Part shown: piece after piece, positions 8,035 to 17,464 of the stretch
Numbering within the stretch: position 1 is the stretch's first letter
How the letters are laid out: every line of letters starts with the position of its first letter
NCBI RefSeq assembly: GCF_024611995.1
Contig: NZ_CP102509.1
Location: 7,874,001 to 7,938,000, forward strand
Length of the DNA: 64,000 nucleotides
Source of the DNA: Streptomyces sp. NBC_00162
GTDB lineage: Bacteria; Actinomycetota; Actinomycetes; Streptomycetales; Streptomycetaceae
Reading direction: 5' to 3'
Notes under the pieces: generated by a model
Seen by the model: the letters and a program-made list of their open reading frames with translations, nothing else
Database searches by the model: none
What the model was told of the DNA's origin: nothing
Position numbers and translations under genes: made by a program

Positions 8035-9581
8035 CGGCTCGTCGCAGCTCCGGTGATGGGGGGCATGGCCGAGGCGGTCCGGGTGAGTTCGGCGACGGTG
8101 AGGGCCGTGCCGGTCAGCTCGGCGGCCACGCTCCCGCGGACGAACACCAGAGCGCGGTGGCACAGGCCCGCGACCTCTTCGAAATCGGTGGAGAGGAGCA
8201 GGACCGCCAGGCCGGAGGCCAGCGCGTCGTCGAGCAGCCGGTGGATCGTGGCCTTGGCGCCGACGTCCACGCTGGCGGTCGGCTCTTCGAGGACGAGCAG
8301 GCGCAGGTTCCCCCGGAGCCACCGGCCGACCATGACCTTCTGCTGGTTGCCGCCGGACAGGGTGGCGATCGGCACCTCGCTGTCGCGGGGGTGCACCGAG
8401 AACCGGTCGATCAGGGCGGTGGCCTCGGCCCGCTCGCGCCGGGGGCCGATCCAGTGCAAGGCCCGCACGCCGGCTGCCCGGGGGTTCGCCAGGAAGTTCT
8501 CCCGTACCGTCAGTTCGCCGGCGCAGCCTTCCTCCTGACGGTTGGCCGCCACGAAGCCGACGCCGGAGCCGAGGGCGGCGGAGACCGTGCGCGGGTGGTA
8601 CGGGCGCCCGTCCAGCAGCGCCCGCCCGTCGAGGATCGGCCGGGCGCCGGCGATGGCGCGGCCCAGGTCCATGTGGCCGGCGCCGGTCAGCCCCACCATG
8701 CCGAGGATCTCGCCCCTGCGCAGGTCCAGGCTGACCGGTCCGGCGGATGCGGTCCGTACCGCCTCGAGGCTCAGGAGGGGCGGGCCGGCGGCGGGGGCCG
8801 TGGCGGGCGCGGGGCCGGCCGGGTCGCCGCCCACGATGGCGCGCACCAGACGGGCAGGGCTGTGGCCGGCGAGCGGACCTCGGTCGACCAGGCGGCCGTC
8901 GCGCAGGACGGCGAACGTGTCGGCGACCTTGTACACCTCGTCGAGCCGGTGGCTGACGTAGAGGATGCCGTGCCCTCGGTCGCGCAGGGCGTGCAGGACG
9001 TCGAACAGCCGGGCGCAGTCCGCGGCCGGGAGGGTGGCGGTCGGCTCGTCGAGGACCAGGAGTTCGGCCCGTGTCGCCAGGGCGCGGGCGATGGCGACCA
9101 GAGAGCGCTCGGCGGGGGCGAGGTCGGCGATCCGGGTACGGGCGTCCAGGTGCCCGGCGACGATCCGCAGGGCCTCGTCGCAGCGTTCGCGGGTCCGCCG
9201 CCAGGAGACCAGCCCGCAGCGGCGCGGGTAGCCGGTGCCCAGGGCGATGTTCTCGGCGACCGTCATCCACTCGACGAGACCGAGGTCCTGGTGGATGAAG
9301 GACATGTTCCGGGCGGCGGCGTGGGAGCCGAGCGGGTGCCCGGCCACCGTCACCTCGCCCTCGTCGGCGTGGTGGACCCCGGCGAGCACCTTGATGAGCG
9401 TGGACTTCCCGGCACCGTTGGGACCGAGCAGGGCGAGGACGCTGCCCCGGTGGACGTCGAGGTCGACCGCGGTCAGCGCGAGCGTGCCGCCGAATCGCTT
9501 GCCGAGACCGCGCACGCGGACGAGCGGCTCTCCACCGAAGGGCGACGGCGTGCCGGTCGAGGTGTCGGGAGCGTCATGCAC
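8031..9581 (-). CDS. Sugar ABC transporter ATP-binding protein, two-domain (RbsA-like)
   Basis: Tandem ATPase of 516 aa energising the sugar importer. Domain 1: Walker A GPNGAGKST (53-61), a degenerate signature (LAPAERSLVAIARAL) and Walker B LLVLDEPTA (about 175-183). Domain 2: GLTGAGHMDLGR, a Walker-A variant lacking the Lys, then canonical TLSGGNQQKVMVGRW and LLVLEEPTASVDVGAK. One canonical and one degenerate site is usual for RbsA-type proteins. The GTG start has GGAGA seven to ten bases upstream. First gene of the operon; the 115 bases between it and the next gene show no obvious LacI-type operator and no adjacent sugar regulator exists. Confidence 0.95.
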   Translation of the reverse strand: MHDAPDTSTGTPSPFGGEPLVRVRGLGKRFGGTLALTAVDLDVHRGSVLALLGPNGAGKSTLIKVLAGVHHADEGEVTVAGHPLGSHAAARNMSFIHQDLGLVEWMTVAENIALGTGYPRRCGLVSWRRTRERCDEALRIVAGHLDARTRIADLAPAERSLVAIARALATRAELLVLDEPTATLPAADCARLFDVLHALRDRGHGILYVSHRLDEVYKVADTFAVLRDGRLVDRGPLAGHSPARLVRAIVGGDPAGPAPATAPAAGPPLLSLEAVRTASAGPVSLDLRRGEILGMVGLTGAGHMDLGRAIAGARPILDGRALLDGRPYHPRTVSAALGSGVGFVAANRQEEGCAGELTVRENFLANPRAAGVRALHWIGPRRERAEATALIDRFSVHPRDSEVPIATLSGGNQQKVMVGRWLRGNLRLLVLEEPTASVDVGAKATIHRLLDDALASGLAVLLLSTDFEEVAGLCHRALVFVRGSVAAELTGTALTVAELTRTASAMPPITGAATSR

Positions 9582-9696
9582 AGACTTCTCCGGGGGTCGG
9601 CCTCCGGGTTCTTCCCGACTGCATGCGGGATTCTACGGCGACTTACAGCGACTTATGGCGTATTTCCGGCATATCGCCCGCAGGTGCCGTGGCAGG

Positions 9697-12480
9697 TCAC
9701 GCCGCGGCCAGGGCGCACTCGGCCCAGATGACCTTGCCCTCGGTGGTGTAGCGGGTGCCCCAGGCCTGGGCGAGCTGTGCGACGAGGAACAGGCCCCGGC
9801 CACCCTCGTCGGTGGTGGCCGCGTGGCGCATGCGCGGCGCGGTGCTGCTGGTGTCGTACACCTCGCAGATCAGCGTGCGGTCGTGGATGAGGCGTACCCG
9901 GATGGGCCCGGCGCCGTAGCGGACGGCGTTCGTGACCAGCTCGCTGAGCAGCAGTTCCGTGGCGAAGGCCGACTCGTCCAGGCCCCACCGGCTGAGCTGG
10001 CCCACGGCGGCGGTGCGGACGTCGGAGACGCGGGCCGGGTCGGCGGGCAGGTCCCAGGTGGCGATCCGGTCGGGGGGTACGGCGTTGGTGCGGGCGACGA
10101 GGAGTGCGATGTCGTCGCCGGGGTGGTCGGGTGCCACGGCGTCGAGGACCGCCTGGCAGGTGTCCTCGGGGGCCCGGTCCGGGTGGGCCAGCGCGCGGCG
10201 CAGCTCGTCGAGCGCCACGTCGATGTCGCGATGGCGGTCTTCGATGAGCCCGTCGGTGAAGAGGACCAGCTGGCTGTGTTCGGGGAGATGGAACTCGACG
10301 GATTCGAAGGGCAGGCCGCCGAGGCCCAGAGGGGGTCCGGCGGGCAGGTCCAGGAACGTCACGGTGCCGTCGGACTGGACCAGCGCGGGCGGAGGGTGGC
10401 CGGCGCGGGCGATGGTGCACACCTGCGAGGTGGGGTCGTAGATGGCGTACAGGAAGGTGGCGCCGACGATGCCGGTGCTGCCGACGGCGGGATTGTCCCC
10501 GCCCTCCTCCCGGTCGAGGCGCACCATCAGGTTGTCCAGATGGGTGAGGAGCTCGTCGGGGGCGAGTTCCAGTTCGGCGAAGTTGCGGGCGGCGGTGCGC
10601 AGCCGGCCCATGGTGGCGGCGGCGTGCAGTCCGTGGCCGACGACATCGCCGACGAGGAGGGCGACGCGGGTGCCGGAGAGGGGGATGACGTCGAACCAGT
10701 CGCCGCCCACTCCGTGCTCCGCGGGCAGATAGCGGTGGGCGACCTCGACGGCGTCCTGCTCGGGGAGGCCGCGCGGGAGCAGGCTGCGCTGGAGGGACAG
10801 GGCCAGGGTGTGTTCGCGGGTGTAGCGGCGGGCGTTGTCGATGCAGAGGGAAGCGCGGGCGGCGAGTTCCTGGGCCAGCGAGCGGTCGTCGTCCCCGTAG
10901 GGGGCCGGGTCCTGCGAACGGTAGAAGCTGGCGATGCCCAGGAGGACGCCGCGGGCGAGCAGGGGGACGGTGATGAGGGAGTGGACGTTGTGGGCGAGGA
11001 GCAGCTCGGCGTGCTCGGGGTCTTGGGCGATCCAGCCGAAGGCGGCCTTCAGCTCGGGTTCCAGCACGGGCTGCCCCGTGGTCATACAACGCATGTGGGG
11101 CGTGGTCGGGCTCAGGGAGAGCTGCTCGCCCACCGGGTAGAAGGGGCAGTCCTCGCGGATGCCGTGGACCACCGTGCGGTGCATCTCGGTGGTGGGGTTG
11201 GGGGACTCCTCGCCGCGCAGCACCGCCTCGGGCAGGTCGATGGTGACGAAGTCGGCCAGGCGCGGAACCGCGATCTCGGCGAGTTCCCAGGCGGTGCGGC
11301 TCACGTCCAAGGTGGTGCCGATGCGGTTGCTGGCCTCGGCCAGCAGTTCCAGTCGGCGCCGTGCCGCGACGGCGTACTTTCCCACTTCCGGCTCGCCCAC
11401 CAGCACGAGCCCTCTGACCGTGCCCCCGGCGGAGTCGTCGGCGCCACGGGAGACGGGTGCGCCCGGTGCGCCGGGCACGACGGCCGCCACCGTGGCCGGA
11501 CCGGGTGCGGCGCGGGAAAGGGGCCCGGGCGGTGGGCCGGCGGGGGCGGGGGCGGGGGCGTGCCGCTCCGACTCCTCGGGGAGGAGCACCTCGATGACGA
11601 CGCCCTCCACCCCGGAGGGGCTCGTCACCGGACGACTCACGAGAGTCACCCACCGGCCGCGGGACAGGGACACCTCGGCTGCAGCCCGCCGGTCCGCTGA
11701 CATCAGCTCCGTGGCCTTCTGCTTGAGGGTCATCTGATCGCTCTGCTCCAGCTCGCTCTGGAGCAGCTCGTCCATTCCGATCGCGTGTCCGTTCCAGGCG
11801 TCCTCGCCGGTCCGGGCGCGGCTCGCGGCATCGAGATAGGCGTGCAGCAGGCCGCGCTCGCGCGCCGAACTCTGCTCCATCAGCCGCCTTTCGATGGCTT
11901 CGGCCGCCTTGCGCACGACGGGGATCAGCGCCGGGTCCGCATCGGTGTAGGGATAGCCGAGGCACAGAACACCCTCGATGTGCCCGCTGAGCTGGTCGCG
12001 AACGGGGATCGCGGTACAGGCACTTGACTGGGACCGCTCGGCGAAGTGCTCGGCGCCGTAGACCTGACAGAGTCGCCTTTCAGCGAGAGTGAGACCGATG
12101 CCGTTCGTCCCGGCGAACTGCTCGGCGAACACGAACCCGGGGACGCTCTGGATCGCGGAGAGATGCCTGAGCATGGACTTCTCTCCGAAGCGGCGTTCGA
12201 GCACCGTGCCATGTCCATCGGCGAGACAGATGTTCATCAGGCTGCCCGAGAAGATGGACTGGAGCCGGTCCAGCACCGGCCGGGCGGCGCGGACGAGGCG
12301 GCCTTCCGGGTCGAAGTCCTGCTTGAAGGGAAGCTCGGACTGGTCCGGCGACAGCCCCAGCAGCCTGCTGCGCTGCCACGAGCTCAGGATCGGACTCCTC
12401 ACGCTTCCCTCGACCGACTCGCCGTGCAGGAATCGGTCACGGGAACGCACGGGGCCGATGCGGTCGCCGACGACCCCCAT
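9697..12480 (-). CDS. Multidomain sensor: AcoR-like GAF, GAF, PP2C/SpoIIE phosphatase, HATPase
   Basis: Soluble protein of 927 aa. Residues about 25-205 resemble the N-terminal module of AcoR/DhaR-type activators (SSWQRSRLLGLSPDQ, then FAEQFAGTNGIGLTLAERR). A middle segment (about 230-305) is PAS-like, followed by a Pro/Ala linker. A second GAF domain spans about 375-555. A SpoIIE-type PP2C phosphatase follows at about 560-800 with metal-binding patterns GVGGDWFDVIPL, GDVVGHG, LFTDGLIE and DDIALLVAR. A RsbW-like HATPase module closes it (SELVTNAVRYG, DEGGRGLFLV). Such proteins switch anti-sigma-factor antagonists. I prefer the ATG at 12480, about ten bases after GAGGG, to a GTG at 12489 that sits against it. 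No sigma or anti-sigma gene is adjacent. Confidence 0.92.
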   Translation of the reverse strand: MGVVGDRIGPVRSRDRFLHGESVEGSVRSPILSSWQRSRLLGLSPDQSELPFKQDFDPEGRLVRAARPVLDRLQSIFSGSLMNICLADGHGTVLERRFGEKSMLRHLSAIQSVPGFVFAEQFAGTNGIGLTLAERRLCQVYGAEHFAERSQSSACTAIPVRDQLSGHIEGVLCLGYPYTDADPALIPVVRKAAEAIERRLMEQSSARERGLLHAYLDAASRARTGEDAWNGHAIGMDELLQSELEQSDQMTLKQKATELMSADRRAAAEVSLSRGRWVTLVSRPVTSPSGVEGVVIEVLLPEESERHAPAPAPAGPPPGPLSRAAPGPATVAAVVPGAPGAPVSRGADDSAGGTVRGLVLVGEPEVGKYAVAARRRLELLAEASNRIGTTLDVSRTAWELAEIAVPRLADFVTIDLPEAVLRGEESPNPTTEMHRTVVHGIREDCPFYPVGEQLSLSPTTPHMRCMTTGQPVLEPELKAAFGWIAQDPEHAELLLAHNVHSLITVPLLARGVLLGIASFYRSQDPAPYGDDDRSLAQELAARASLCIDNARRYTREHTLALSLQRSLLPRGLPEQDAVEVAHRYLPAEHGVGGDWFDVIPLSGTRVALLVGDVVGHGLHAAATMGRLRTAARNFAELELAPDELLTHLDNLMVRLDREEGGDNPAVGSTGIVGATFLYAIYDPTSQVCTIARAGHPPPALVQSDGTVTFLDLPAGPPLGLGGLPFESVEFHLPEHSQLVLFTDGLIEDRHRDIDVALDELRRALAHPDRAPEDTCQAVLDAVAPDHPGDDIALLVARTNAVPPDRIATWDLPADPARVSDVRTAAVGQLSRWGLDESAFATELLLSELVTNAVRYGAGPIRVRLIHDRTLICEVYDTSSTAPRMRHAATTDEGGRGLFLVAQLAQAWGTRYTTEGKVIWAECALAAA

Positions 12481-12582
12481 CTGTACCACTCCCTCACGGA
12501 ACGCTCTCGATCGCCCGGTTTGAGTATATTCCTCCGATTTTGCGGGCGGGTGGGGGAGCCGAATGGCCGGTGGGGCCGGCCC

Positions 12583-13551
12583 TCAAAGGATCGCGACCGG
12601 ATTGACGGGAGAACCCGTACCGCCGGGGACGTTCAGCGGCGCCACGACGAGCACGAACTCGTACCGGCCCGCCTCGGCGCAGGCGGCGGAAAGCGCCTCG
12701 AGGTCGAGGTTGTCCAGCAGCGGGACCCCCATCGCGGTGATCGCGAGCGTGTGGACGGGGGAGTGCACGCCCTCGACGGGCGACGGCCGTACGTCGCTGT
12801 CCCCGTCGCCGCCGAGCAGGGCGATCGCCCGATCGGCCAGCAGCGGCACGGCGTCCACGTGCCAGCCCGCGCTCGCCGCGCCGGGGTCCCAGGGGCCGGT
12901 CTCCCGGCGGCGGCGGAAGGCGCCCGAGCGCAGCAGCACCGCATCTCCGTCCCCGATCGTCACGCCGAGTGCCTTCTCCGCGGCGATGACGTCCCGCGCG
13001 TGCACCGCGTGCCCGGGTTCGAGCCACGTGACCCCGAGGGCGGCGGGCAGGTCGAGGAGTACGCCCCTGGTGACCAGGGGGCCGAGCGCCGGCACCGCGC
13101 CGAAGCGGGCACCCGCGGCATCGACGACCTCGCGCGCCGCGCGGCCGTCGTAGAGTCGCCCTCGGTAGGCGACGTGTGACAGCGCGTCGAGGTGGCTCAC
13201 GCCCTTGCCGTGGTAGTCGACGGCGAGGAAGTCCTTGTAGACGGAGGGTTCCGGGGCCTCCACGTCGCCGAGGTCGGACATGTAGTGCAACGCGGGCTTC
13301 GCGTTGTCCGGTCCGGGCCGGGTGTCCCAGGGCCTCCCCAGCGCGACGACCGTCCCGGACCTGATCAGGGCCGTGGCCCGCTGTACGTGGCCCGCCGTCA
13401 CCCTGTTCCAGGCGCCGCGGTCGGCCGCGGCCCACCGGCCCCAGGTGCGGACCGACTCGAAGAGCGCGTCGAACTCCTCGCGGGAGACGGTGGCCCCGTG
13501 TCCGGGACCGGCCGGCGGGGGAGTGGGGGCATCGGCGGGGTTGCTGCTCAT
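12583..13551 (-). CDS. Cyclase-family protein (kynurenine-formamidase-like hydrolase)
   Basis: Protein of 322 aa in the cyclase/KynB-like metal-dependent hydrolase family. The metal and active-site region is HGKGVSHLDALSH (His114, His120, Asp122, His126), a slight variant of the usual HxGTHxDxPxH. Family members hydrolyse cyclic or amide substrates; the substrate here is unknown. The ATG at 13551 (MSSNPAD) fits; a longer frame would add 36 low-complexity residues. The upstream GGAG is about 12 bases away, slightly long. It diverges from the phytase gene across about 300 bases. Confidence 0.88.
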   Translation of the reverse strand: MSSNPADAPTPPPAGPGHGATVSREEFDALFESVRTWGRWAAADRGAWNRVTAGHVQRATALIRSGTVVALGRPWDTRPGPDNAKPALHYMSDLGDVEAPEPSVYKDFLAVDYHGKGVSHLDALSHVAYRGRLYDGRAAREVVDAAGARFGAVPALGPLVTRGVLLDLPAALGVTWLEPGHAVHARDVIAAEKALGVTIGDGDAVLLRSGAFRRRRETGPWDPGAASAGWHVDAVPLLADRAIALLGGDGDSDVRPSPVEGVHSPVHTLAITAMGVPLLDNLDLEALSAACAEAGRYEFVLVVAPLNVPGGTGSPVNPVAIL

Positions 13552-13693
13552 GAGTACTCGGCGCTCCAAGGTTCGTGCGGCTGCTGCCCGGGGCACCGGG
13601 CGGCGCGAGGGCCTCCCGGGCGCAGCATCCTGCCGGGGTTCGGCCGCCCCGCCCGGCACGTCGGCGGTTCGGCGCGCCGGTCTTCCCTCCGGG

Positions 13694-13715
13694 GTTCATC
13701 GTGTGCTCATACGCC
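13694..13715 (+). promoter_or_regulatory. Candidate PHO box (PhoP direct repeats)
   Basis: Two 11-base units, GTTCATCGTGT and GCTCATACGCC, repeat the core G-TCAT exactly 11 bases apart, the spacing of Streptomyces PhoP direct-repeat units. The match to the consensus is partial and the site lies about 135 bases before the phytase start. The regulatory logic (phosphate-starvation control of a phytase) makes it plausible. Confidence 0.4.
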
Positions 13716-13849
13716 CGCCACATCGCCTCCATGTCGGCTACCCGCGAGTAGACCAGGGTGGCGGCGGCCCGCTGCGGGGCAGCCGGGCTCCCGCCCCGGC
13801 CCGGTCCGCCGCGCGCCGACCGCAACCGACTCCGTGACCAGGAGGCACC

Positions 13850-15190
13850 ATGAGCGTGACCGCAAGCAGGAGATCGCCGTTCATCGCCGCGGCGACGATC
13901 GCGGCCCTCGGACTGATCGCCGTACCGGCCCACGCCCACGCACACACGGACCGGGGCACGGCACCCTCGCTGCCCGAGGTGTCCGCCTCCGTCGAGACGC
14001 CGTCCCTGTTCGACGACGAGGCGGGTGGCAACGCGAACGCCGATGACCCGGCGATCTGGCGGAACGCCTCCGACCCCGACCGCAGCCTGGTGATCGCCAC
14101 CGCCAAGGAAGGCGGCCTGCGCGTGTACGACCTGGACGGCCGTCAGGTCCAGACCCTGCCGGCGCCGCCGCCCCCGCGGGACGGCGACAAGCCCGGGCGC
14201 TTCAACAACGTCGACCTGATCACCGGGCTGCGCTTTCCCGACGGCCGGCACGATGTGGCGGTCGTCTCCGACCGGGGCCGCGACCAGCTGCGCTTCTACC
14301 GGATCGACCCCGAGCGCCCTGGCGGGCCACTCGTCGACGTCACCGACGAGGCAGCGGCCCCGCTGGTCTTCTCGTCCGGCCAGGACGAGGTCGACGACCA
14401 GCACACCGCCTACGGCCTGGCCGCCTACACCGACCGCGGCCGCTCGTTCGCGGTGACCAGCCGGCGCCACGACACCAAGCTCGCGCTGGCCGAACTCACC
14501 CCGGATGCGCGGGGGAAGGTCGGATACCGCCTCGTCCGGACCCTCACGCTGCCTTCCTCCTTCACCCTGCCCGACGGGACCGGCTGGACACCGTGCGCCG
14601 AGCCCGGCGAGCTTCCCCAGGTGGAGGGCATGGTCATCGACCCTGACAGCGGCGACCTGTACGCGGGCCAGGAGGACGTCGGCATCTGGAAGCTCGACGC
14701 CGACCTGCGCTCCCCGGCCCGCCTGATCGAGAAGGTCCGCTCCTACGGGGTGCCGGGCACCTGGAACCCGCAGACCGAGGAGTGCGACGCGGGGGCCGAC
14801 CCGGGCTTCGGCGGCCGGCACATCAGCGCCGACGTGGAGGGCCTGACGATCTGGCGCGACCCCGAGGACCCCCGCGACGACGGCTACCTGATCGCCTCCA
14901 GCCAGGGCGACAACACCTTCGCCGTCTTCGACCGCGACCACCGCAACGCCTTCGTCCGCAACTTCCGGATCACCGCGGGCGGCAAGCCCGGCGCGCCCGA
15001 CGGCTCGGAGGTCTGCGACGGTGCCGCCGTCACCAGCGCCCCGCTCGGTACGAGGTTCCCGCACGGCCTGCTGGTCGTCCAGGACGGCTCGAACACCCCG
15101 GAGACCGCCGGACCCGACGGGCAGGCCCGTACCGACACCGACTTCAAGTTCGTCGACTGGGCCAAGGTCGAACGCGCCGCGCGCCTCTGA
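13850..15190 (+). CDS. Secreted beta-propeller phytase (3-phytase family)
   Basis: Exported phosphatase of 446 aa that should release phosphate from phytate in a calcium-dependent manner. A Sec signal peptide (hydrophobic 13-27, cleavage near AHAHAH) is followed by the propeller: GGNANADDPAIWRN, DRSLVIATAKEGGLRVYDL, FNNVDLITG, DVAVVSDRGRDQLRFYRID, GLAAYTDR and VEGMVIDPDSGDLYAGQEDVGIW. The repeated acidic residues are those that bind calcium in the family. AGGAGG sits seven bases before ATG. Phosphate control is suggested by the candidate PHO box upstream. It ends in a strong hairpin shared with the convergent MFS gene. Confidence 0.95.
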   Translation: MSVTASRRSPFIAAATIAALGLIAVPAHAHAHTDRGTAPSLPEVSASVETPSLFDDEAGGNANADDPAIWRNASDPDRSLVIATAKEGGLRVYDLDGRQVQTLPAPPPPRDGDKPGRFNNVDLITGLRFPDGRHDVAVVSDRGRDQLRFYRIDPERPGGPLVDVTDEAAAPLVFSSGQDEVDDQHTAYGLAAYTDRGRSFAVTSRRHDTKLALAELTPDARGKVGYRLVRTLTLPSSFTLPDGTGWTPCAEPGELPQVEGMVIDPDSGDLYAGQEDVGIWKLDADLRSPARLIEKVRSYGVPGTWNPQTEECDAGADPGFGGRHISADVEGLTIWRDPEDPRDDGYLIASSQGDNTFAVFDRDHRNAFVRNFRITAGGKPGAPDGSEVCDGAAVTSAPLGTRFPHGLLVVQDGSNTPETAGPDGQARTDTDFKFVDWAKVERAARL

Positions 15191-15210
15191 CCCGCTCGAC
15201 ACTGCCGAAG

Positions 15211-15246
15211 GCGTCCATGGCCTCGTCGTTCTGAGGTCATGGACGC
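15211..15246. terminator. Bidirectional intrinsic-type hairpin
   Basis: Arms 15211-15224 and 15233-15246 are 14 bases each, complementary apart from one G-T type pair, around an 8-base loop. The hairpin lies between the convergent phytase (ends 15190) and MFS (ends 15249) genes, so it can terminate both transcripts. No U-tract follows, as is usual in Streptomyces. Confidence 0.8.
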
Positions 15247-15248
15247 TG

Positions 15249-16712
15249 TCAGCAGCGACGGGTCTGGTACGGCACGGGGACCGGGTGCGGCTCCGGAGGC
15301 GTCGGGCACCGGCGCAGGGCGACGAGGAACGTCAGCACGATTCCGCCCGCCACGAAGAAGAGCGCGGTGCTGATCCCCTCGGCGGTGGCGACGCGGAGCC
15401 GTTCACCGGAGAGGCCGTCGAGGCCGGCGGTCGCCACCAGGACGAGGACGGCGAGGCCGACGGCTGCGCCCGCGCCCGACGCGGTGGAGGCAATGCCGGA
15501 GGCGATGCCTTGTTGCCGGTCGGGGATTCCGGTGGCGGCGGCGATGAACATGGCCGTGAAGACCACCCCGTCGCCGACGCTGAGCGCCACGAGGCCGGGG
15601 ACGAGTTCGGCGTAGGTGCCGTTGGGCGAGATCGTGAGGGCGAGTGCGAGCGCACCGAGCGCGCCGACGGCGAGGGCCGCGGCCAGCGTGCGCCTGAGAC
15701 CGAACCGCGTCACGAGCCGGCCCGCGGTTGTCGAACCGGCCACCACCACCGCCGTGGGGATGAGGAAGCCGGCGCCGGTCTCCAGGGCGTCGTAGCCCAG
15801 AACCTCCTGGAAGTAGACCGACAGGAAGTAGAGCACGGAGCCGAAGGTCGCCATGAACATGAAGGCGATGACGACGCCGGTGACCAGGCTGGAATGGGAG
15901 AGCAGCCCCGGTGGCATGAGCGGGTCTCTGCTGCGCCGCTCGATGACGACGAAGGCTCCGATCAGCAGGGGGCCCGCCGTCGCGCTCACCAGAACGGCCG
16001 GCGAGAGCCAGCCCAGTCCGGGGCCCTGCACGAGGGCGAACACGATGAGCGTGACGCCGAGAGTGACACTGAGGGCACCGGGCAGGTCGAACGTACGGCC
16101 CTTTTCGCGTGCGCCGTCCCGAGGGATCAGTACGAAGGCGAGCAGCAGTGCCGGGCCGGCCAGGGCGACGTTGACGAGGAAGACCGCTTGCCAGCCGAAG
16201 GCCTGCGTCAGAACACCGCCGAGCAGCACACCGATGACGAGCCCTGCCGCGCCTGCCCCTCCCCAGATTCCCAAGGCGCGGTTGCGGGCCGGGCCTTCGG
16301 CGAAGGTGGTGTTGATGAGTGCCAGGGTGGTGGGGAAGACGAGCGCTCCGCCGAGACCCTGGAACGCGCGGGCGGTGAGGAGCAGTCCGGGGCCGGTCGC
16401 GCATGCTCCCGCGAGCGATGCCCCGGCATAGAGTGCGAGGCCGGTGGCCAGGATGCGGCGCCGTCCGAGCAGGTCGGCGGCACGCCCGCCGAACAGCAGG
16501 AAGCCGGCCGAGGCCACTGCGTAGGCGCTGATGACCGACTGGAGTGTCCGCGCGGAATAGCCGAGGTCGCGTGCGATGTCGGGCAGCGCCACGACCACGA
16601 TGTACTGGTCGAGCGAAACGATCAGCATGGCGAAGGACAGGAGCGCGAGCATCGCCGTCTCCCGGTTCCAGCCGAGGCCGCCGGGCACAGACGATGGTTC
16701 TGTGGGTCGCAC
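15249..16712 (-). CDS. MFS transporter, DHA2-type (14 TM) drug exporter-like
   Basis: Integral membrane protein of 487 aa with about 14 hydrophobic helices. It shows DHA2-family marks: [18 protein letters not shown] in helix 1, motif [13 protein letters not shown], and motif C-like [16 protein letters not shown], the antiporter motif of proton-coupled drug exporters. The GTG start has AGGAG seven to eight bases upstream. It follows the DUF2993-like gene by 59 bases on the same strand and may be the distal part of that transcript, or have its own promoter. The exported substrate is unknown. Confidence 0.93.
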   Translation of the reverse strand: MRPTEPSSVPGGLGWNRETAMLALLSFAMLIVSLDQYIVVVALPDIARDLGYSARTLQSVISAYAVASAGFLLFGGRAADLLGRRRILATGLALYAGASLAGACATGPGLLLTARAFQGLGGALVFPTTLALINTTFAEGPARNRALGIWGGAGAAGLVIGVLLGGVLTQAFGWQAVFLVNVALAGPALLLAFVLIPRDGAREKGRTFDLPGALSVTLGVTLIVFALVQGPGLGWLSPAVLVSATAGPLLIGAFVVIERRSRDPLMPPGLLSHSSLVTGVVIAFMFMATFGSVLYFLSVYFQEVLGYDALETGAGFLIPTAVVVAGSTTAGRLVTRFGLRRTLAAALAVGALGALALALTISPNGTYAELVPGLVALSVGDGVVFTAMFIAAATGIPDRQQGIASGIASTASGAGAAVGLAVLVLVATAGLDGLSGERLRVATAEGISTALFFVAGGIVLTFLVALRRCPTPPEPHPVPVPYQTRRC

Positions 16713-16771
16713 GGCAGCACTCCTGATGATCGCTCAAGTCTGCGCTCACGACCCTAGCCAGATCGCGCGCA

Positions 16772-17464
16772 TCATGTGCCGGTCAGGGGGCTGGGGCCGC
16801 CCGTCAGGGTGACGTGGAGGCCGTCCGGCTGAACCTCTGCGGACGTGGCCCTGAGCCCAAGCGGGTACTCCTTCGGCGCACCCGGCTCCGATCCCAGACC
16901 GCCGCTGCCCATCCCGAGCCGACTGGCGGGGACGGAGCGGCCGAACACGGTGAACCCGTCGACGGCGAGCGTGACCTTCCCGTCCGCGAGTACGGGACGC
17001 AGTGTCAGCTGCCCTGCGCCGCCCGGGCCGACGGCGGCGAGGACGGTCCCCTTCTCCGGGTCGGTGGTGACCGCGGTCACCGGGACGGACCCCGCGGCGG
17101 CCCGGATCGCGGCGCCGATGGACTGCGTGGGGACGGTCACCTCGGCGTGGGTGCTGCCGACGGTGGCCCTCCCGCCGAGACGGACGTCGTCGAGCCGCGC
17201 CCGGACGCGGACTTGGGCGAGGCGTCCGAGGCGGGCGTCGTCGCTGCTGATGTCCAGACGGGGGATGTTCTCGCGCGCCAGGTCCCACAGGGCCCAGTCG
17301 CCGGCCACGCCGACCGCCACGTCGTTGCCGAGGGCGGGTGCCGCCGCCGCGATGCGGTTCTCGATCACGTTGCGGGCCGTGAACTCGGCCGCGCCCGTGC
17401 CGAGGGCCGCTACCAGGGCCACGGCGGTCGTGACCGTGACGGTCTTCGTGAGGCGGCGCTTCAT
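16772..17464 (-). CDS. DUF2993-like exported/membrane-anchored protein
   Basis: Protein of 230 aa with one N-terminal membrane segment (about 9-27, after KRRLTK) and a beta-rich extracytoplasmic part: ENRIAAAAPALGNDVAVGVAG, GGRATVGSTHAEVTVPTQSIGAAI, GKVTLAVDGFTVFG and YPLGLRATSAEVQPDGLHVTLTG. This is the layout of the actinobacterial LmeA/DUF2993 family of lipid-binding envelope proteins. Its ATG overlaps the stop of the MMPL gene (ATGA), a pairing that makes sense for envelope lipid or drug traffic. The molecular function is inferred only from family resemblance. Confidence 0.8.
   Translation of the reverse strand: MKRRLTKTVTVTTAVALVAALGTGAAEFTARNVIENRIAAAAPALGNDVAVGVAGDWALWDLARENIPRLDISSDDARLGRLAQVRVRARLDDVRLGGRATVGSTHAEVTVPTQSIGAAIRAAAGSVPVTAVTTDPEKGTVLAAVGPGGAGQLTLRPVLADGKVTLAVDGFTVFGRSVPASRLGMGSGGLGSEPGAPKEYPLGLRATSAEVQPDGLHVTLTGGPSPLTGT

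Noticed and set aside
12494..15202. A 902-codon minus-strand open frame through the phytase gene
   Set aside because: High GC gives long shadow frames. The plus-strand phytase has a signal peptide, family motifs and a ribosome site; the minus-strand frame matches no family and overlaps the cyclase gene.
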